From an uncultured Oscillospiraceae bacterium (GTDB lineage Bacteria > Bacillota > Clostridia > Oscillospirales > Ruminococcaceae), in NCBI GenBank assembly GCA_904396495.1, contig CAJFOJ010000019.1, positions 1 through 64,000 on the forward strand: a stretch of DNA of 64,000 nucleotides. Direction: 5' to 3'. Position 1 is the first letter of the stretch; each line of letters starts with the position of its first letter. Shown piece by piece: positions 23,658 through 32,109 of the stretch. Made by a program: the position numbers and the translations under genes. Below the pieces are notes generated by a model. It was not told the DNA's origin. It searched no databases and worked only from the letters and a program-made list of their open reading frames with translations.

Positions 23658-24488
23658 TTAATTCCGTTTTTCCTTTGCCTTTTTCCGGTATGCCGTTGGG
23701 GTAAGGCCAATCTGCCGTTTAAAGGCCTTGGAAAAGTGAGAAACTCCGTCGAAGCACAGGGAGTTGGCAATTTCAGTGGCGGTGATGTTGCTTTCCAGGA
23801 GGAGGGCCTGTGCCTTGTTGATTTTGCGCTTCTGGATGTATTCCGAAACCGAGCACCCCAGCTCCCGTTTGAAAATCCGGTAAAGGTAGGAGCGTTCGAC
23901 ACCTACATGGTCGGCCACGTCTTCCACTGTTAGACGGTAATAGCAACGGTCTTCTATGTACTGGACGGCACTTTCGATGTAATCCTGCGCGGGGCGGCCC
24001 CACGCCACCGATTCCCGGATGATACAGGAAAAGACTAAGTAGAGGTAACCGATCATGGCGTACTCCTTGTAACCGGAGCTTTTGGAAGCGCTGTAGAGTT
24101 TTTCCATATATTCTCCCACCTGCGGAATATTTTCGCAGGAAAAAACGGGATGATTGTCGTCAATTTTTGCTTTTTCCAGCATTTTTCGAGCCTCGGTGCC
24201 GTTAAATCCCACCCAGTGGTATTCCCATGGGTCGCTGCTGTCGGCCCTGTAATAGGCGGTGGTGTTAGGAGAAATCATAAATCCCTGTCCCGCATGGATG
24301 GGAAAGGTTTTTCCGCCGTAGACAAATTCCCCTTTACCCTTGATAATGTAGTGAATGACATAGTGATCCCAGATGCCTGGACCGTAGGAGTGGTTTGGAC
24401 CGCATTGCTGCCATCCGCACTGGTAAACCGCCAGAATAGGGCTTGGTTTTTGGTCACTGACATAGATTTTTCCGATGAAGTCCGGCAT
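23658..24488 (-). CDS. AraC family transcriptional regulator
   Basis: The 276-residue protein has an N-terminal cupin-like sensing domain (about 1-140, with HYIIKGKGEFVYGG and HAGQGFMISPN) and a C-terminal double helix-turn-helix (about 175-276). The latter includes VEDVADHVGVERSYLYRIFK and SHFSKAFKRQIGLTPTAYR. The architecture is that of sugar-responsive activators. The start ATG at 24488 follows AGGAGG; a longer frame to 24521 is unsupported. It diverges from the Gfo/Idh/MocA oxidoreductase gene, 127 bases away, which is its most likely target. Confidence 0.9.
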   Translation of the reverse strand: MPDFIGKIYVSDQKPSPILAVYQCGWQQCGPNHSYGPGIWDHYVIHYIIKGKGEFVYGGKTFPIHAGQGFMISPNTTAYYRADSSDPWEYHWVGFNGTEARKMLEKAKIDDNHPVFSCENIPQVGEYMEKLYSASKSSGYKEYAMIGYLYLVFSCIIRESVAWGRPAQDYIESAVQYIEDRCYYRLTVEDVADHVGVERSYLYRIFKRELGCSVSEYIQKRKINKAQALLLESNITATEIANSLCFDGVSHFSKAFKRQIGLTPTAYRKKAKEKRN

Positions 24489-24615
24489 GTGCCACCTCCT
24501 ATAAAAACAACATGGATACAAACATTAACCCCAATTATCTCTTTTTATTGTATCACGGGAAACCTATAATGAAAAGGTATTAAAGCACATTTTATCTTGA
24601 AAAGGATGGGTACAT

Positions 24616-25905
24616 ATGGAAAGAAAAGTAACAGTGGCTGTAGTGGGATTAGGCGGACGGGGAAGCGTCTACATGGAGTATCAGGACCTCTTTCCCGGAG
24701 AGATGGAAGTGGTGGCGATTGCCGATATCATTCCGGAAAAGGTGGAAAAGTGGGCGAAAAAGTTTCATCTTCCCAAAGAGCGCTGCTTCAGCAGTGCTGA
24801 GGAGTTGTTAAAGCAGGATCGTCTGGCCGATGTGATGTTCATCTGCACCCAGGACCGGCAGCATGTGGGTCATGCCATCCCGGCTCTGGAAAAAGGGTAC
24901 CATCTGCTCTTAGAAAAACCCATTTCCCCCGACCCCGCTGAGTGCAAACGGTTGGCGGAAATCGCCAAACAGCACAACCGCCATGTGGTTGTCTGCCACG
25001 TGCTGCGGTACACGCCCTTTTACCAGAAAATAAAAGAGATCATTGACTCCGGGGTTATTGGAGATATCGTTTCCATCCAGGCCATTGAGAATGTGGCCTA
25101 CTGGCACCAGGCCCATAGCTTCGTCCGGGGAAACTGGCGCAACTCCAACACCACCAGCCCGATGATTTTACAGAAGTGCTGTCACGACATGGATATCTTT
25201 GTCTGGCTTTCCGGTAAAAACTGCAAACGGGTTTCCTCCTTTGGCTCTCTCACTCTGTTTCGAGAAGATCGTGCACCGGAAGGCTCGACTCTTCGCTGTT
25301 TGGACGAGTGTAAGGTTAAGGACAGCTGTCCCTTTGATGCGGAGAAAATCTATATCACCAATGAAAAGACCGGTATCCTTCACGACAATTCCGGGTTCCC
25401 CTGCGATATTCTTTCGTTGAACCCCAATGAGGAGACCATTAGAGAGGCTCTGAAAACCGGCCCTTATGGACGTTGTGTCTACCACTGTGACAACAACGTG
25501 GTTGACCACCAGGTGGTCAACCTGGAGATGGAGGACGGTTCCACCATCAATTTCACTATGTGCGCTTTCACCAACAAGACCGGCCGCGCCATCAAGGTCA
25601 TGGGCACCTTGGGGGACATCGAGGCCAATAACGATGACAACATCATCGACGTTTGCAAATTCGGCGGCGAGCATGAGATCATCGACGTGTCAAAACTGGC
25701 GACCGACTTCAGCGGCCACGGCGGCGGGGATCATCGGATGGAAAGGGATCTTTTGGATTTGGTGCGCGGCGGTTCTGCGCCCGGCTCGGCCCTCACTTCC
25801 ATCGACAAATCCACTCAAAGCCACTTTATCGCTCTGGCGTTGGAGAAATCCCGCGTTCACGGCGGGCAGGTGGTCGATATGGAAGACTATATCAAAAATA
25901 TATAG
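24616..25905 (+). CDS. Gfo/Idh/MocA family oxidoreductase
   Basis: A cytoplasmic NAD(P)-dependent dehydrogenase acting on a sugar, polyol or related compound. The 429-residue protein has the Rossmann motif VAVVGLGGRGSVYMEY, the family signature LLEKPISPDP (Lys-Pro pair of the EKP motif), and a C-terminal alpha/beta domain with CCHDMDIFVWL. The segment between about residues 225 and 255 is cysteine-bearing (CLDECKVKDSCPFDA) and longer than in typical members. The substrate is unknown. The divergent AraC-type gene probably regulates it. The start ATG follows AAAGGA. Confidence 0.9.
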   Translation: MERKVTVAVVGLGGRGSVYMEYQDLFPGEMEVVAIADIIPEKVEKWAKKFHLPKERCFSSAEELLKQDRLADVMFICTQDRQHVGHAIPALEKGYHLLLEKPISPDPAECKRLAEIAKQHNRHVVVCHVLRYTPFYQKIKEIIDSGVIGDIVSIQAIENVAYWHQAHSFVRGNWRNSNTTSPMILQKCCHDMDIFVWLSGKNCKRVSSFGSLTLFREDRAPEGSTLRCLDECKVKDSCPFDAEKIYITNEKTGILHDNSGFPCDILSLNPNEETIREALKTGPYGRCVYHCDNNVVDHQVVNLEMEDGSTINFTMCAFTNKTGRAIKVMGTLGDIEANNDDNIIDVCKFGGEHEIIDVSKLATDFSGHGGGDHRMERDLLDLVRGGSAPGSALTSIDKSTQSHFIALALEKSRVHGGQVVDMEDYIKNI

Positions 25906-25926
25906 CAAGCTTTATAGTGGAAGGAA

Positions 25927-25957
25927 AAAATCCCGGCGAGATAAACGCCGGGATTTT
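25927..25957 (+). terminator. Intrinsic terminator of the oxidoreductase gene
   Basis: AAAATCCCGGCG (25927-25938) pairs with CGCCGGGATTTT (25946-25957) across a 7-base loop. Confidence 0.9.
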
Positions 25958-25971
25958 CTGGTAAATAGCAG

Positions 25972-26001
25972 TTGCGCCGAGGGAAGGCAGTGTGGTATAA
26001 T
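25972..26001 (+). promoter_or_regulatory. Probable promoter of the fhs operon
   Basis: TTGCGC (25972-25977), an 18-base spacer and a perfect TATAAT (25996-26001) lie about 220 bases upstream of fhs, giving a long leader. Confidence 0.55.
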
Positions 26002-26055
26002 AAACGCAGCAATGCAGGTTTTTATAGAAAATCTGCGAATCTGTATGACATGGCG

Positions 26056-26095
26056 TGCTAAAATGCGAGCATTTTAGCATGGGGTTTCTTTTTTT
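26056..26095 (+). terminator. Hairpin with T-rich tail in the fhs leader, possible attenuator
   Basis: TGCTAAAATG (26056-26065) pairs perfectly with CATTTTAGCA (26070-26079), followed by TGGGG and an 11-base T-rich tract. It lies inside the predicted leader, roughly 55 bases after the -10 box, so it could terminate early transcripts. The rest of the 317-base gap 25906-26222 contains only a small GACCC/GGGTC hairpin (26155-26167) near the ribosome-binding site. Confidence 0.45.
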
Positions 26096-26222
26096 ATGAC
26101 GGCTTATTTTTTGTGCCGGCGGATATAGAGTAATTACTTTCATGGTGATGATTAGACCCGATGGGTCATATCAATAAGGAATGGGCTTAGGCCACGATAG
26201 GATATTCATGGGAGGTTTTATG

Positions 26223-27899
26223 ATGTTCAGTGACATCGAGATTGCACAGCAGGCAAATTTGCTGCCCATCGAGGAAATTGCGGAAAACCTGGGGATTGAT
26301 TCTGACGATTTGGAGTTTTACGGCAAATATAAAGCAAAGCTTTCCGACGACCTTACAGCTAAATGCGCAGGCAATCGGGATGGCAAGCTTATTTTGGTCA
26401 CCGCCATCAACCCAACTCCCGCTGGGGAGGGGAAGACCACCACGTCGGTAGGACTGGGGCAGGCCATGCACAAGCTGGGAAAAAAGACGGTCATTGCACT
26501 GCGGGAGCCCTCGTTAGGGCCGGTGTTCGGTGTCAAAGGAGGTGCTGCCGGCGGCGGGTACGCTCAGGTGGTCCCTATGGAGGACATCAACCTCCATTTC
26601 ACCGGCGATATGCACGCTATTACGGCGGCCAATAATTTGCTCTGCGCCCTCATCGACAACCATTTGCAGCAGGGAAATTCACTGGGCATCGACCCCAGGC
26701 GCATTCTTTTTAAACGCTGCCTCGACATGAACGATAGGGCTCTCAGAAACATCGTAGTGGGCTTGGGGGGCAAAACAAACGGCGTCCCCCGGGAAGACGG
26801 CTTTATCATCACCGTTGCAAGTGAGATTATGGCCATCCTTTGCCTGGCGGACGATTTGAACGACTTAAAGAAGCGGATTGCGGGAATCTTAGTGGGATAT
26901 ACTTATGATAATAAGCCCATCTTCGCCCGGGATTTAAATGCTCAAGGAGCGATGACTGCGCTTCTCAAAGACGCGTTGAAACCAAATTTGGTCCAGACAT
27001 TGGAAAATACCCCTGTGTTGATGCACGGCGGCCCCTTTGCCAATATTGCCCACGGCTGCAACTCGGTGAGAGCGACCAAATTAGCTCTCAAGCTGGGGGA
27101 TTACGTCGTCACCGAGGCCGGGTTTGGTTCTGACTTGGGAGCGGAGAAATTTTTCGACATCAAGTGCCGATACGCGGGGATTTCCCCCGACTGCGTTGTC
27201 GTCGTGGCGACGGTTCGCGCGTTAAAATATAATGGAGGCGTCCCCAAAACCGAACTTGCCCATGAAAATGTAAAAGCCCTTCAGCGGGGAATCGTAAACC
27301 TTAAGGCCCATGTGGAGAACATGCGGAAATTTGGCGTTCCGGCGGTAGTTGCCATCAACCGGTTTTCCACTGATACCGACGCGGAAATCGCCGTGGTAGA
27401 TCAGTGCTGCAAAGAGCTAAACGTCCCCTACGCTTTGTCCGAGGTGTTCACCAAAGGTGGGGAGGGCGGCATCGACCTGGCCCAAACCGTGCTGGATGTT
27501 TTAAAACAAACCGAGGGCAAGTGCCAGTTTAAGCCGATTTACGAGCTCAAGCAACCTATAGTGGATAAAATTGAAGCGGTTTGCAAAAATATCTACGGGG
27601 CCGACGGAGTAGAGTATTCTGCTTCCGCGAAAAAGGCCATTGCCGAAACTACCGATTTAGGGTTTGGAAATCTTCCCGTCTGCATGGCCAAAACCCAGTA
27701 TTCTCTGTCCGACGATCCCAAAAAGTTGGGCCGTCCCACCGGCTTTACCATCCATGTTTCAGAAGTAAAGGTGTCGGCGGGAGCGGGGTTTCTCGTCGTG
27801 CTTACCGGCAGCATTATGACCATGCCGGGCCTCCCCAAACGCCCCAGTGCCGAACTTATCGACGTGGACGAAAAGGGGCGTATTTCCGGGCTGTTTTAA
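26223..27899 (+). CDS. fhs: Formate-tetrahydrofolate ligase
   Basis: Joins formate to tetrahydrofolate with ATP hydrolysis to give 10-formyl-THF, feeding purine and one-carbon metabolism (or the methyl branch of the Wood-Ljungdahl pathway). The 558-residue length is standard. The nucleotide loop [32 protein letters not shown], the [13 protein letters not shown] region and the C-terminal [14 protein letters not shown] are conserved. Of two adjacent ATGs, 26223 has the better distance from GGGAGG (26210-26215). An upstream start at 26181 is unlikely. A rodA-like gene, rsmD and coaD follow on the same strand. Confidence 0.97.
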   Translation: MFSDIEIAQQANLLPIEEIAENLGIDSDDLEFYGKYKAKLSDDLTAKCAGNRDGKLILVTAINPTPAGEGKTTTSVGLGQAMHKLGKKTVIALREPSLGPVFGVKGGAAGGGYAQVVPMEDINLHFTGDMHAITAANNLLCALIDNHLQQGNSLGIDPRRILFKRCLDMNDRALRNIVVGLGGKTNGVPREDGFIITVASEIMAILCLADDLNDLKKRIAGILVGYTYDNKPIFARDLNAQGAMTALLKDALKPNLVQTLENTPVLMHGGPFANIAHGCNSVRATKLALKLGDYVVTEAGFGSDLGAEKFFDIKCRYAGISPDCVVVVATVRALKYNGGVPKTELAHENVKALQRGIVNLKAHVENMRKFGVPAVVAINRFSTDTDAEIAVVDQCCKELNVPYALSEVFTKGGEGGIDLAQTVLDVLKQTEGKCQFKPIYELKQPIVDKIEAVCKNIYGADGVEYSASAKKAIAETTDLGFGNLPVCMAKTQYSLSDDPKKLGRPTGFTIHVSEVKVSAGAGFLVVLTGSIMTMPGLPKRPSAELIDVDEKGRISGLF

Positions 27900-28086
27900 T
27901 GATAGGTAGACATCCGGTATATGGCACATCAATTCTACAATGGGCAGTTTAGTTGCCGCTGCCGTTTGTGGAATTCGCGTGTTTTTAAGGCAGGCAGTCA
28001 ACAAAAATGGTTGGGCAGCAAAAATCCTGGCGAAAGGAGTCCTTTGGGGCGGCGATTTATCGGCTTTGCACAAAGGTATGATGAAA

Positions 28087-29223
28087 ATGAAAAACATTTG
28101 GCTTGCAATCAAAGGGTATTTCCGGCGTTTGGACAAAGTGCTTCTCTTGCTCTGCCTGATTGCTGTGTCGTTTAGCTGCCTTATTCTCTACTCCGAGCTA
28201 AAGGCCGGCTTTATTTCCACCGGTTCCCGGCGATTTAACCCCTTTGTCATGCAGGTGATTGCCTCTGTAATTGGCATTGTAGCATTGCTTGTTATGACGG
28301 TGGTCAGCTACCGGCTAATGGCGAAAATTTGGTTTATTCACCTTCCCATTACTTTGGGGCTGGTGCTCTTAACCTTTACCAATCTCCCCATCGTCTACCA
28401 GCCTTCCGGATCGGATGACGCCGCCTGGCTGCGGATCGCGGGCCTGTCGCTCCAGCCGTCGGAGTTGTTAAAATTTTCCTTTATTCTCACTTTTGCCCTT
28501 CATCTGTCCCGGGTCCGGGAGGAACTGAACAAGCCCAAAAACCTGTTGTTTTTATGCCTTCACGGAGCAGCCCCCTGCCTGCTGATCTTTGTTCAGGGGG
28601 ACATGGGTTCGGCGCTGGTGTTCTTTTTTATCTTTCTTTGCATGATTTTTGCGGCGGGAATTTCCTACAAATACGTATTTGCGGGAATGGGGCTGATTGC
28701 TATAGCGGCGCCGGTAATCTGGTTTAGCGGACTGTTGCCCGATTACTTAAAGCAGCGGTTTACCATTTTGGCGGACTTGTCCAGCGACGCTTTGGGGTAC
28801 GGCCATCAACAGCTAAACGGCAGACGTATTTTGGGCTCCGGTATGCTGTTTGGAAAAGGACTTTTTTCCGATGACCTCAATTGGGTCTATGCGTTGGAGA
28901 ACGATTTTATCTTAGCTCATGTGGGCCAGACGCTGGGATTTGTTGGTTGTGCATTTGTCGTCTTGCTATTGGCGGCAATTTGTGTTAAAATACTATTGAC
29001 AGCGCGAATTTCGTCGGATCCGTTGGGATGCTACATCTGTGTCGGCGTCTTCGGCATGTTTATGTTTCAGTCTATTATCAATATTGGTATGGTGCTGGGC
29101 GTACTGCCTGTCATCGGCATCACCTTGCCGTTTATGAGCGCTGGAGGGACCTCTATTATCACCTCTTTTATATCGATGGGATTGGTGATGAGCGTCTATT
29201 CCTTTAACAGAGGACACGGTTAA
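28087..29223 (+). CDS. FtsW/RodA/SpoVE family peptidoglycan glycosyltransferase
   Basis: SEDS-family membrane enzymes polymerise lipid II into glycan strands. This protein of about 378 residues has roughly ten membrane helices. It has the conserved QGDMGSALVF (Asp of the catalytic region) and, near the C-terminus, GITLPFMSAGGTS, the variant of the PFxSxGGS signature. GYGHQQLNGRRILGSG is also typical. Whether it serves elongation, division or sporulation cannot be told. The start is uncertain among ATGs at 28078, 28081 and 28087, since the AAAGG at 28072-28076 gives best spacing to the last. A further in-frame extension to 27940 is not supported. Confidence 0.88.
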   Translation: MKNIWLAIKGYFRRLDKVLLLLCLIAVSFSCLILYSELKAGFISTGSRRFNPFVMQVIASVIGIVALLVMTVVSYRLMAKIWFIHLPITLGLVLLTFTNLPIVYQPSGSDDAAWLRIAGLSLQPSELLKFSFILTFALHLSRVREELNKPKNLLFLCLHGAAPCLLIFVQGDMGSALVFFFIFLCMIFAAGISYKYVFAGMGLIAIAAPVIWFSGLLPDYLKQRFTILADLSSDALGYGHQQLNGRRILGSGMLFGKGLFSDDLNWVYALENDFILAHVGQTLGFVGCAFVVLLLAAICVKILLTARISSDPLGCYICVGVFGMFMFQSIINIGMVLGVLPVIGITLPFMSAGGTSIITSFISMGLVMSVYSFNRGHG

Positions 29224-29263
29224 TATAACATCCACCGACCAACGAAAGGCTGGTATTATATAA

Positions 29264-29812
29264 ATGAGAGTCATCACTGGTACGGCGCGGGGAAGAAAAC
29301 TCATGGCTCCCGACGGGATGGACACCCGCCCCACTACCGACCTTGTAAAAGAAGCGGTTTTTAGCGTCATCCATTTTATTGTACCCTATGCCAATGTGCT
29401 GGACCTGTTTGCGGGCTCGGGACAGATGGGCATCGAGGCGTTAAGCCGTGGCGCAAACAAAGCGGTTTTTGTGGACAGTTCCCGTAAGGCATTAGACGTC
29501 ATTAAGCAAAATGTTCAGAACACAGGTTTTGCAAAGCAGGCGAAGATCCAATTAAACGACGTTGAGAGCTTTCTCAAAAACTCGGGGGAACAGTACGACA
29601 TTATTTTTCTTGACCCGCCTTATAACAACGGATTTCCGGAAAAACTCCTGCCTTTGCTTCACAAACCACTTTCCGAAAACGGCATCGTTCTCTATGAACA
29701 TGATAAAAAAGAGGAACTACCGGAAGAAACCGACGGCTTGGTTCTCAAAAAGAGGTACCGCTACGGGCGGACGATGGTTAGCTCCTATATTCGCAAAACA
29801 GCAACGCTTTAG
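29264..29812 (+). CDS. rsmD: 16S rRNA (guanine(966)-N(2))-methyltransferase RsmD
   Basis: Methylates guanine 966 of 16S rRNA with S-adenosylmethionine. The 182-residue protein begins RVITGTARGRKL, has the TRPTTDLVKEAVF segment, the SAM-binding motif VLDLFAGSGQMGIEAL, and the catalytic DPPY motif (IIFLDPPYNNG). Its position directly before coaD is a widespread arrangement in bacteria. Confidence 0.95.
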   Translation: MRVITGTARGRKLMAPDGMDTRPTTDLVKEAVFSVIHFIVPYANVLDLFAGSGQMGIEALSRGANKAVFVDSSRKALDVIKQNVQNTGFAKQAKIQLNDVESFLKNSGEQYDIIFLDPPYNNGFPEKLLPLLHKPLSENGIVLYEHDKKEELPEETDGLVLKKRYRYGRTMVSSYIRKTATL

Positions 29813-29851
29813 AAAGGAAGGTCCACTGTACGTGGCCTGTTTGACAAGACA

Positions 29852-30346
29852 ATGAAGATTGCAGTTTGCCCGGGCAGCTTCGACCCCATTACCCTGGGCC
29901 ATATCGACGTCATTAACCGGGCGGCTAAGCTGTTTGATCGGGTGATCGTCCTGATTTCGGTGAATGCGGCCAAGCGCTCGGTTTTTACAAAGGAAGAACG
30001 GGTGGAGCTTGCCAAAAAAGCTACGGCTCATTTGCAAAATGTAGCTGTCGATTCCGATGACGGACTGTTGGCAGATTACCTGAAAAAGAAGGGCGCTTGT
30101 GCCATCGTAAAGGGATTGCGGGCGGTTTCTGACTTTGAATACGAGTTTCAGATGTCCTTGGCCAACAAAAAACTCAATCCAGAAGCCGAGACCATCTTTT
30201 TGACAGCAGCAGGTGAAAATATGTATTTAAGCTCCAGTCTGGTTAAACAGATTGCGAGTTTTGGAGGCGATATCAGCGGTTTTGTGCCGGAGTGTATCGC
30301 CGATGATATCAAAAAAAGGCTGATGAATCGCAAAGTGGAGCTGTAA
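29852..30346 (+). CDS. coaD: Phosphopantetheine adenylyltransferase
   Basis: Adenylates 4'-phosphopantetheine to dephospho-CoA, the penultimate step of coenzyme A synthesis. The 164-residue protein has the nucleotidyltransferase motif PGSFDPITLGHIDVI, KGLRAVSDFEYE, and the C-terminal YLSSSLVKQIASFGGD. Translation should start at the ATG at 29852, which gives the usual MKIAVxPGSFDP. The nearest Shine-Dalgarno (AAAGGAAGG) is about 25 bases upstream, unusually far, so initiation may depend on coupling to rsmD. Confidence 0.95.
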   Translation: MKIAVCPGSFDPITLGHIDVINRAAKLFDRVIVLISVNAAKRSVFTKEERVELAKKATAHLQNVAVDSDDGLLADYLKKKGACAIVKGLRAVSDFEYEFQMSLANKKLNPEAETIFLTAAGENMYLSSSLVKQIASFGGDISGFVPECIADDIKKRLMNRKVEL

Positions 30347-30431
30347 GGCCCCACTGCCTTAGATGAAGTGTCATTGCCGTCGCGCGGGCAGCGGACCAGA
30401 AGATTTTCGCGCGGAGAAACGGAGTAAGCCC

Positions 30432-30893
30432 ATGAACAACAATATTGACAGTATTTTGATGATGATGGAAGAAATGCTGGACAGCGCCTGGACCATTCCA
30501 ATGTCCCACGGAAAATGTATGGTCGATGTGGACAAGTTCAGGGAATTGGTGGAGGATATCCGTCTGCATCTCCCCGTTGAAATCAGCAAGGCACAGGAGA
30601 TCGTCAACGACCGGAAGATCATTTTGGACGACGCCAAAAAAGAGGCCGAGATGGTAATCCGGGTGGCGGAGGAGCGAGCGAAAAAGCTCACCGATCAAAA
30701 CGAGATTGTCAAGCAGGCCCAGGCTAAGGCCAACGAGATTCTCAGCAATTCCCAACTTCAGGCAAGGGAACTGAAAAAAGCCACCAGCGATTATGTGGAT
30801 GCCATGCTTCGCACCAGTGAGGAGCAGCTTTCGAAAAACCTCAATGAGCTTCGCTCCAAACGGCAGGCTATTAAGGTCAATAAGTTGGGGTAG
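30432..30893 (+). CDS. Coiled-coil conserved protein downstream of coaD, function unknown
   Basis: This 153-residue, soluble, highly charged protein is predicted to be almost entirely helical. From about residue 35 onward, heptad-like stretches such as EIVNDRKIILDDAKKEAEM and AEERAKKLTDQNEIVK recall the b-subunit/DivIVA type of long coiled coil. The N-terminus (NNNIDSILMMMEEMLDSAW) looks like a short amphipathic segment. Similar genes after coaD are common in Clostridia and are usually left as hypothetical. GGAG lies 8 bases before the ATG. It ends the fhs-to-coaD transcript at a terminator. Confidence 0.8.
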   Translation: MNNNIDSILMMMEEMLDSAWTIPMSHGKCMVDVDKFRELVEDIRLHLPVEISKAQEIVNDRKIILDDAKKEAEMVIRVAEERAKKLTDQNEIVKQAQAKANEILSNSQLQARELKKATSDYVDAMLRTSEEQLSKNLNELRSKRQAIKVNKLG

Positions 30894-30912
30894 TTACATA
30901 CGGCAAATAGTT

Positions 30913-30939
30913 AGGCGGAGATTTTTTAAATCTCCGCCT
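30913..30939 (+). terminator. Terminator of the fhs-rodA-rsmD-coaD transcript
   Basis: AGGCGGAGATTT (30913-30924) pairs perfectly with AAATCTCCGCCT (30928-30939). The rest of the 411-base gap to 31304 is AT-rich and otherwise holds only the promoter at 31155-31183. Confidence 0.85.
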
Positions 30940-31154
30940 CATTTTATGTATATCGACTTCATTTGTCTCTGCTGTTGATAGATTTTGAAGTAATTTTCGT
31001 TAGGATGTTTAAACATATTGCTACGTTTTTTCGTCCAAGTTATGGATATTCCATATTTTATAAAGAAAAGGAAATATAGTGGAAACTTTTATGCCGTCCT
31101 AGGCGTCTATTTTTAATAAAAGAGTATTTTTACCGGATTGATACCAAATTTTCA

Positions 31155-31183
31155 TTGTTTTCGGCAAGGCGTTATGCTATACT
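31155..31183 (+). promoter_or_regulatory. Promoter of the ABC export operon
   Basis: TTGTTT (31155-31160) and TATACT (31178-31183) are 17 bases apart, with a leader of about 115 bases before the first start codon. Confidence 0.6.
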
Positions 31184-31304
31184 CACAGTGTAAGACGGAT
31201 CCATCATCCATACGTCTGTTTTTGTTTCATACCAATTTTTTCAATAAGGAGGCTGGGAGTTAATAGAATAAAGGCCCTTTATGACAGAAGTTAGGAGAAC
31301 GACA

Positions 31305-32033
31305 ATGAGCCTTATTTGCGTCAAAGATATCCGAAAAGTCTACCACCTGGGTACAGAAAAGGTCGTCGCCTTAAACCGCATCAACCTCTCCATTGAACAG
31401 GGGGAGATCTGCTGTATTTTGGGCACCTCTGGTTCGGGAAAATCCACCCTTTTGAACATTATGGCCGGACTGGAAAAGCCTTCTCGGGGAAGTGTGCTGA
31501 TTAACGGGGTGGACATTGCCAAACTAAACGAGCGTCAGCTGGCGGTTTTCCGGCAGAAAAACATCGGATTTATCTTTCAATCCTACAACCTGATGCCCAC
31601 TCTAACTGCGGTGGAAAATGTGGCCATGCCTCTGATGTTCAAAGGGGTGGCTAAGAAAATCAGGAACCAGCGGGCAGTGAAGATGCTCAAGGCGGTGAAA
31701 CTGGGAAACCGGATGCACCACAAGCCCACTCAGATGTCCGGCGGGCAGCAGCAACGGGTCGGCATCGCCAGGGCTTTTGTGGCCCGGCCCAAAATCGTCT
31801 TTGCCGACGAGCCCACTGGAAACTTGGACAGCAAGACTACCATCGAAGTAATGGAGATGATTGTGGGCCTTGCCCGCAAGCACCACGAGACGCTGATTTT
31901 AGTCACCCATGACCGGGAAATTGCCCAATATGCCGACCGGATTGTCCACCTGTTGGATGGAAACATCAAAAGCGACAAACCCAATGAGGCGGTTTTCACC
32001 CCTGAAGAACAGGTGCGGGAATCGGCGGGGTAA
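31305..32033 (+). CDS. ABC transporter ATP-binding protein, MacB/LolD type
   Basis: A cytoplasmic ATPase of 242 residues that powers the permease encoded two genes downstream. It has Walker A GTSGSGKST, the Q-loop segment FIFQSYNLMPTLTA typical of the MacB/LolD/FtsE group, the signature MSGGQQQRVGIARA, and Walker B IVFADEPTGNLDS. The switch histidine is in LVTHDRE. The ATG at 31305 follows AGGAG; an ATG at 31281 lacks a site. By family knowledge such transporters export peptides or lipoproteins or act mechanically, rather than importing nutrients. Confidence 0.92.
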   Translation: MSLICVKDIRKVYHLGTEKVVALNRINLSIEQGEICCILGTSGSGKSTLLNIMAGLEKPSRGSVLINGVDIAKLNERQLAVFRQKNIGFIFQSYNLMPTLTAVENVAMPLMFKGVAKKIRNQRAVKMLKAVKLGNRMHHKPTQMSGGQQQRVGIARAFVARPKIVFADEPTGNLDSKTTIEVMEMIVGLARKHHETLILVTHDREIAQYADRIVHLLDGNIKSDKPNEAVFTPEEQVRESAG

Positions 32034-32109
32034 TTGCTGGACATCCATGCGGCCATTAGCCTGTTGCAGAGGCGGCCGCCTGTCAAAAATATCATCAAGG
32101 AGAAGGACC

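Noticed and set aside
26040-26110. A ZTP riboswitch in front of fhs
   Set aside because: Only the 5' portion loosely resembles the consensus; the conserved CCGCCUGGGC-type 3' block is not found, so I report it only as an unclassified leader.
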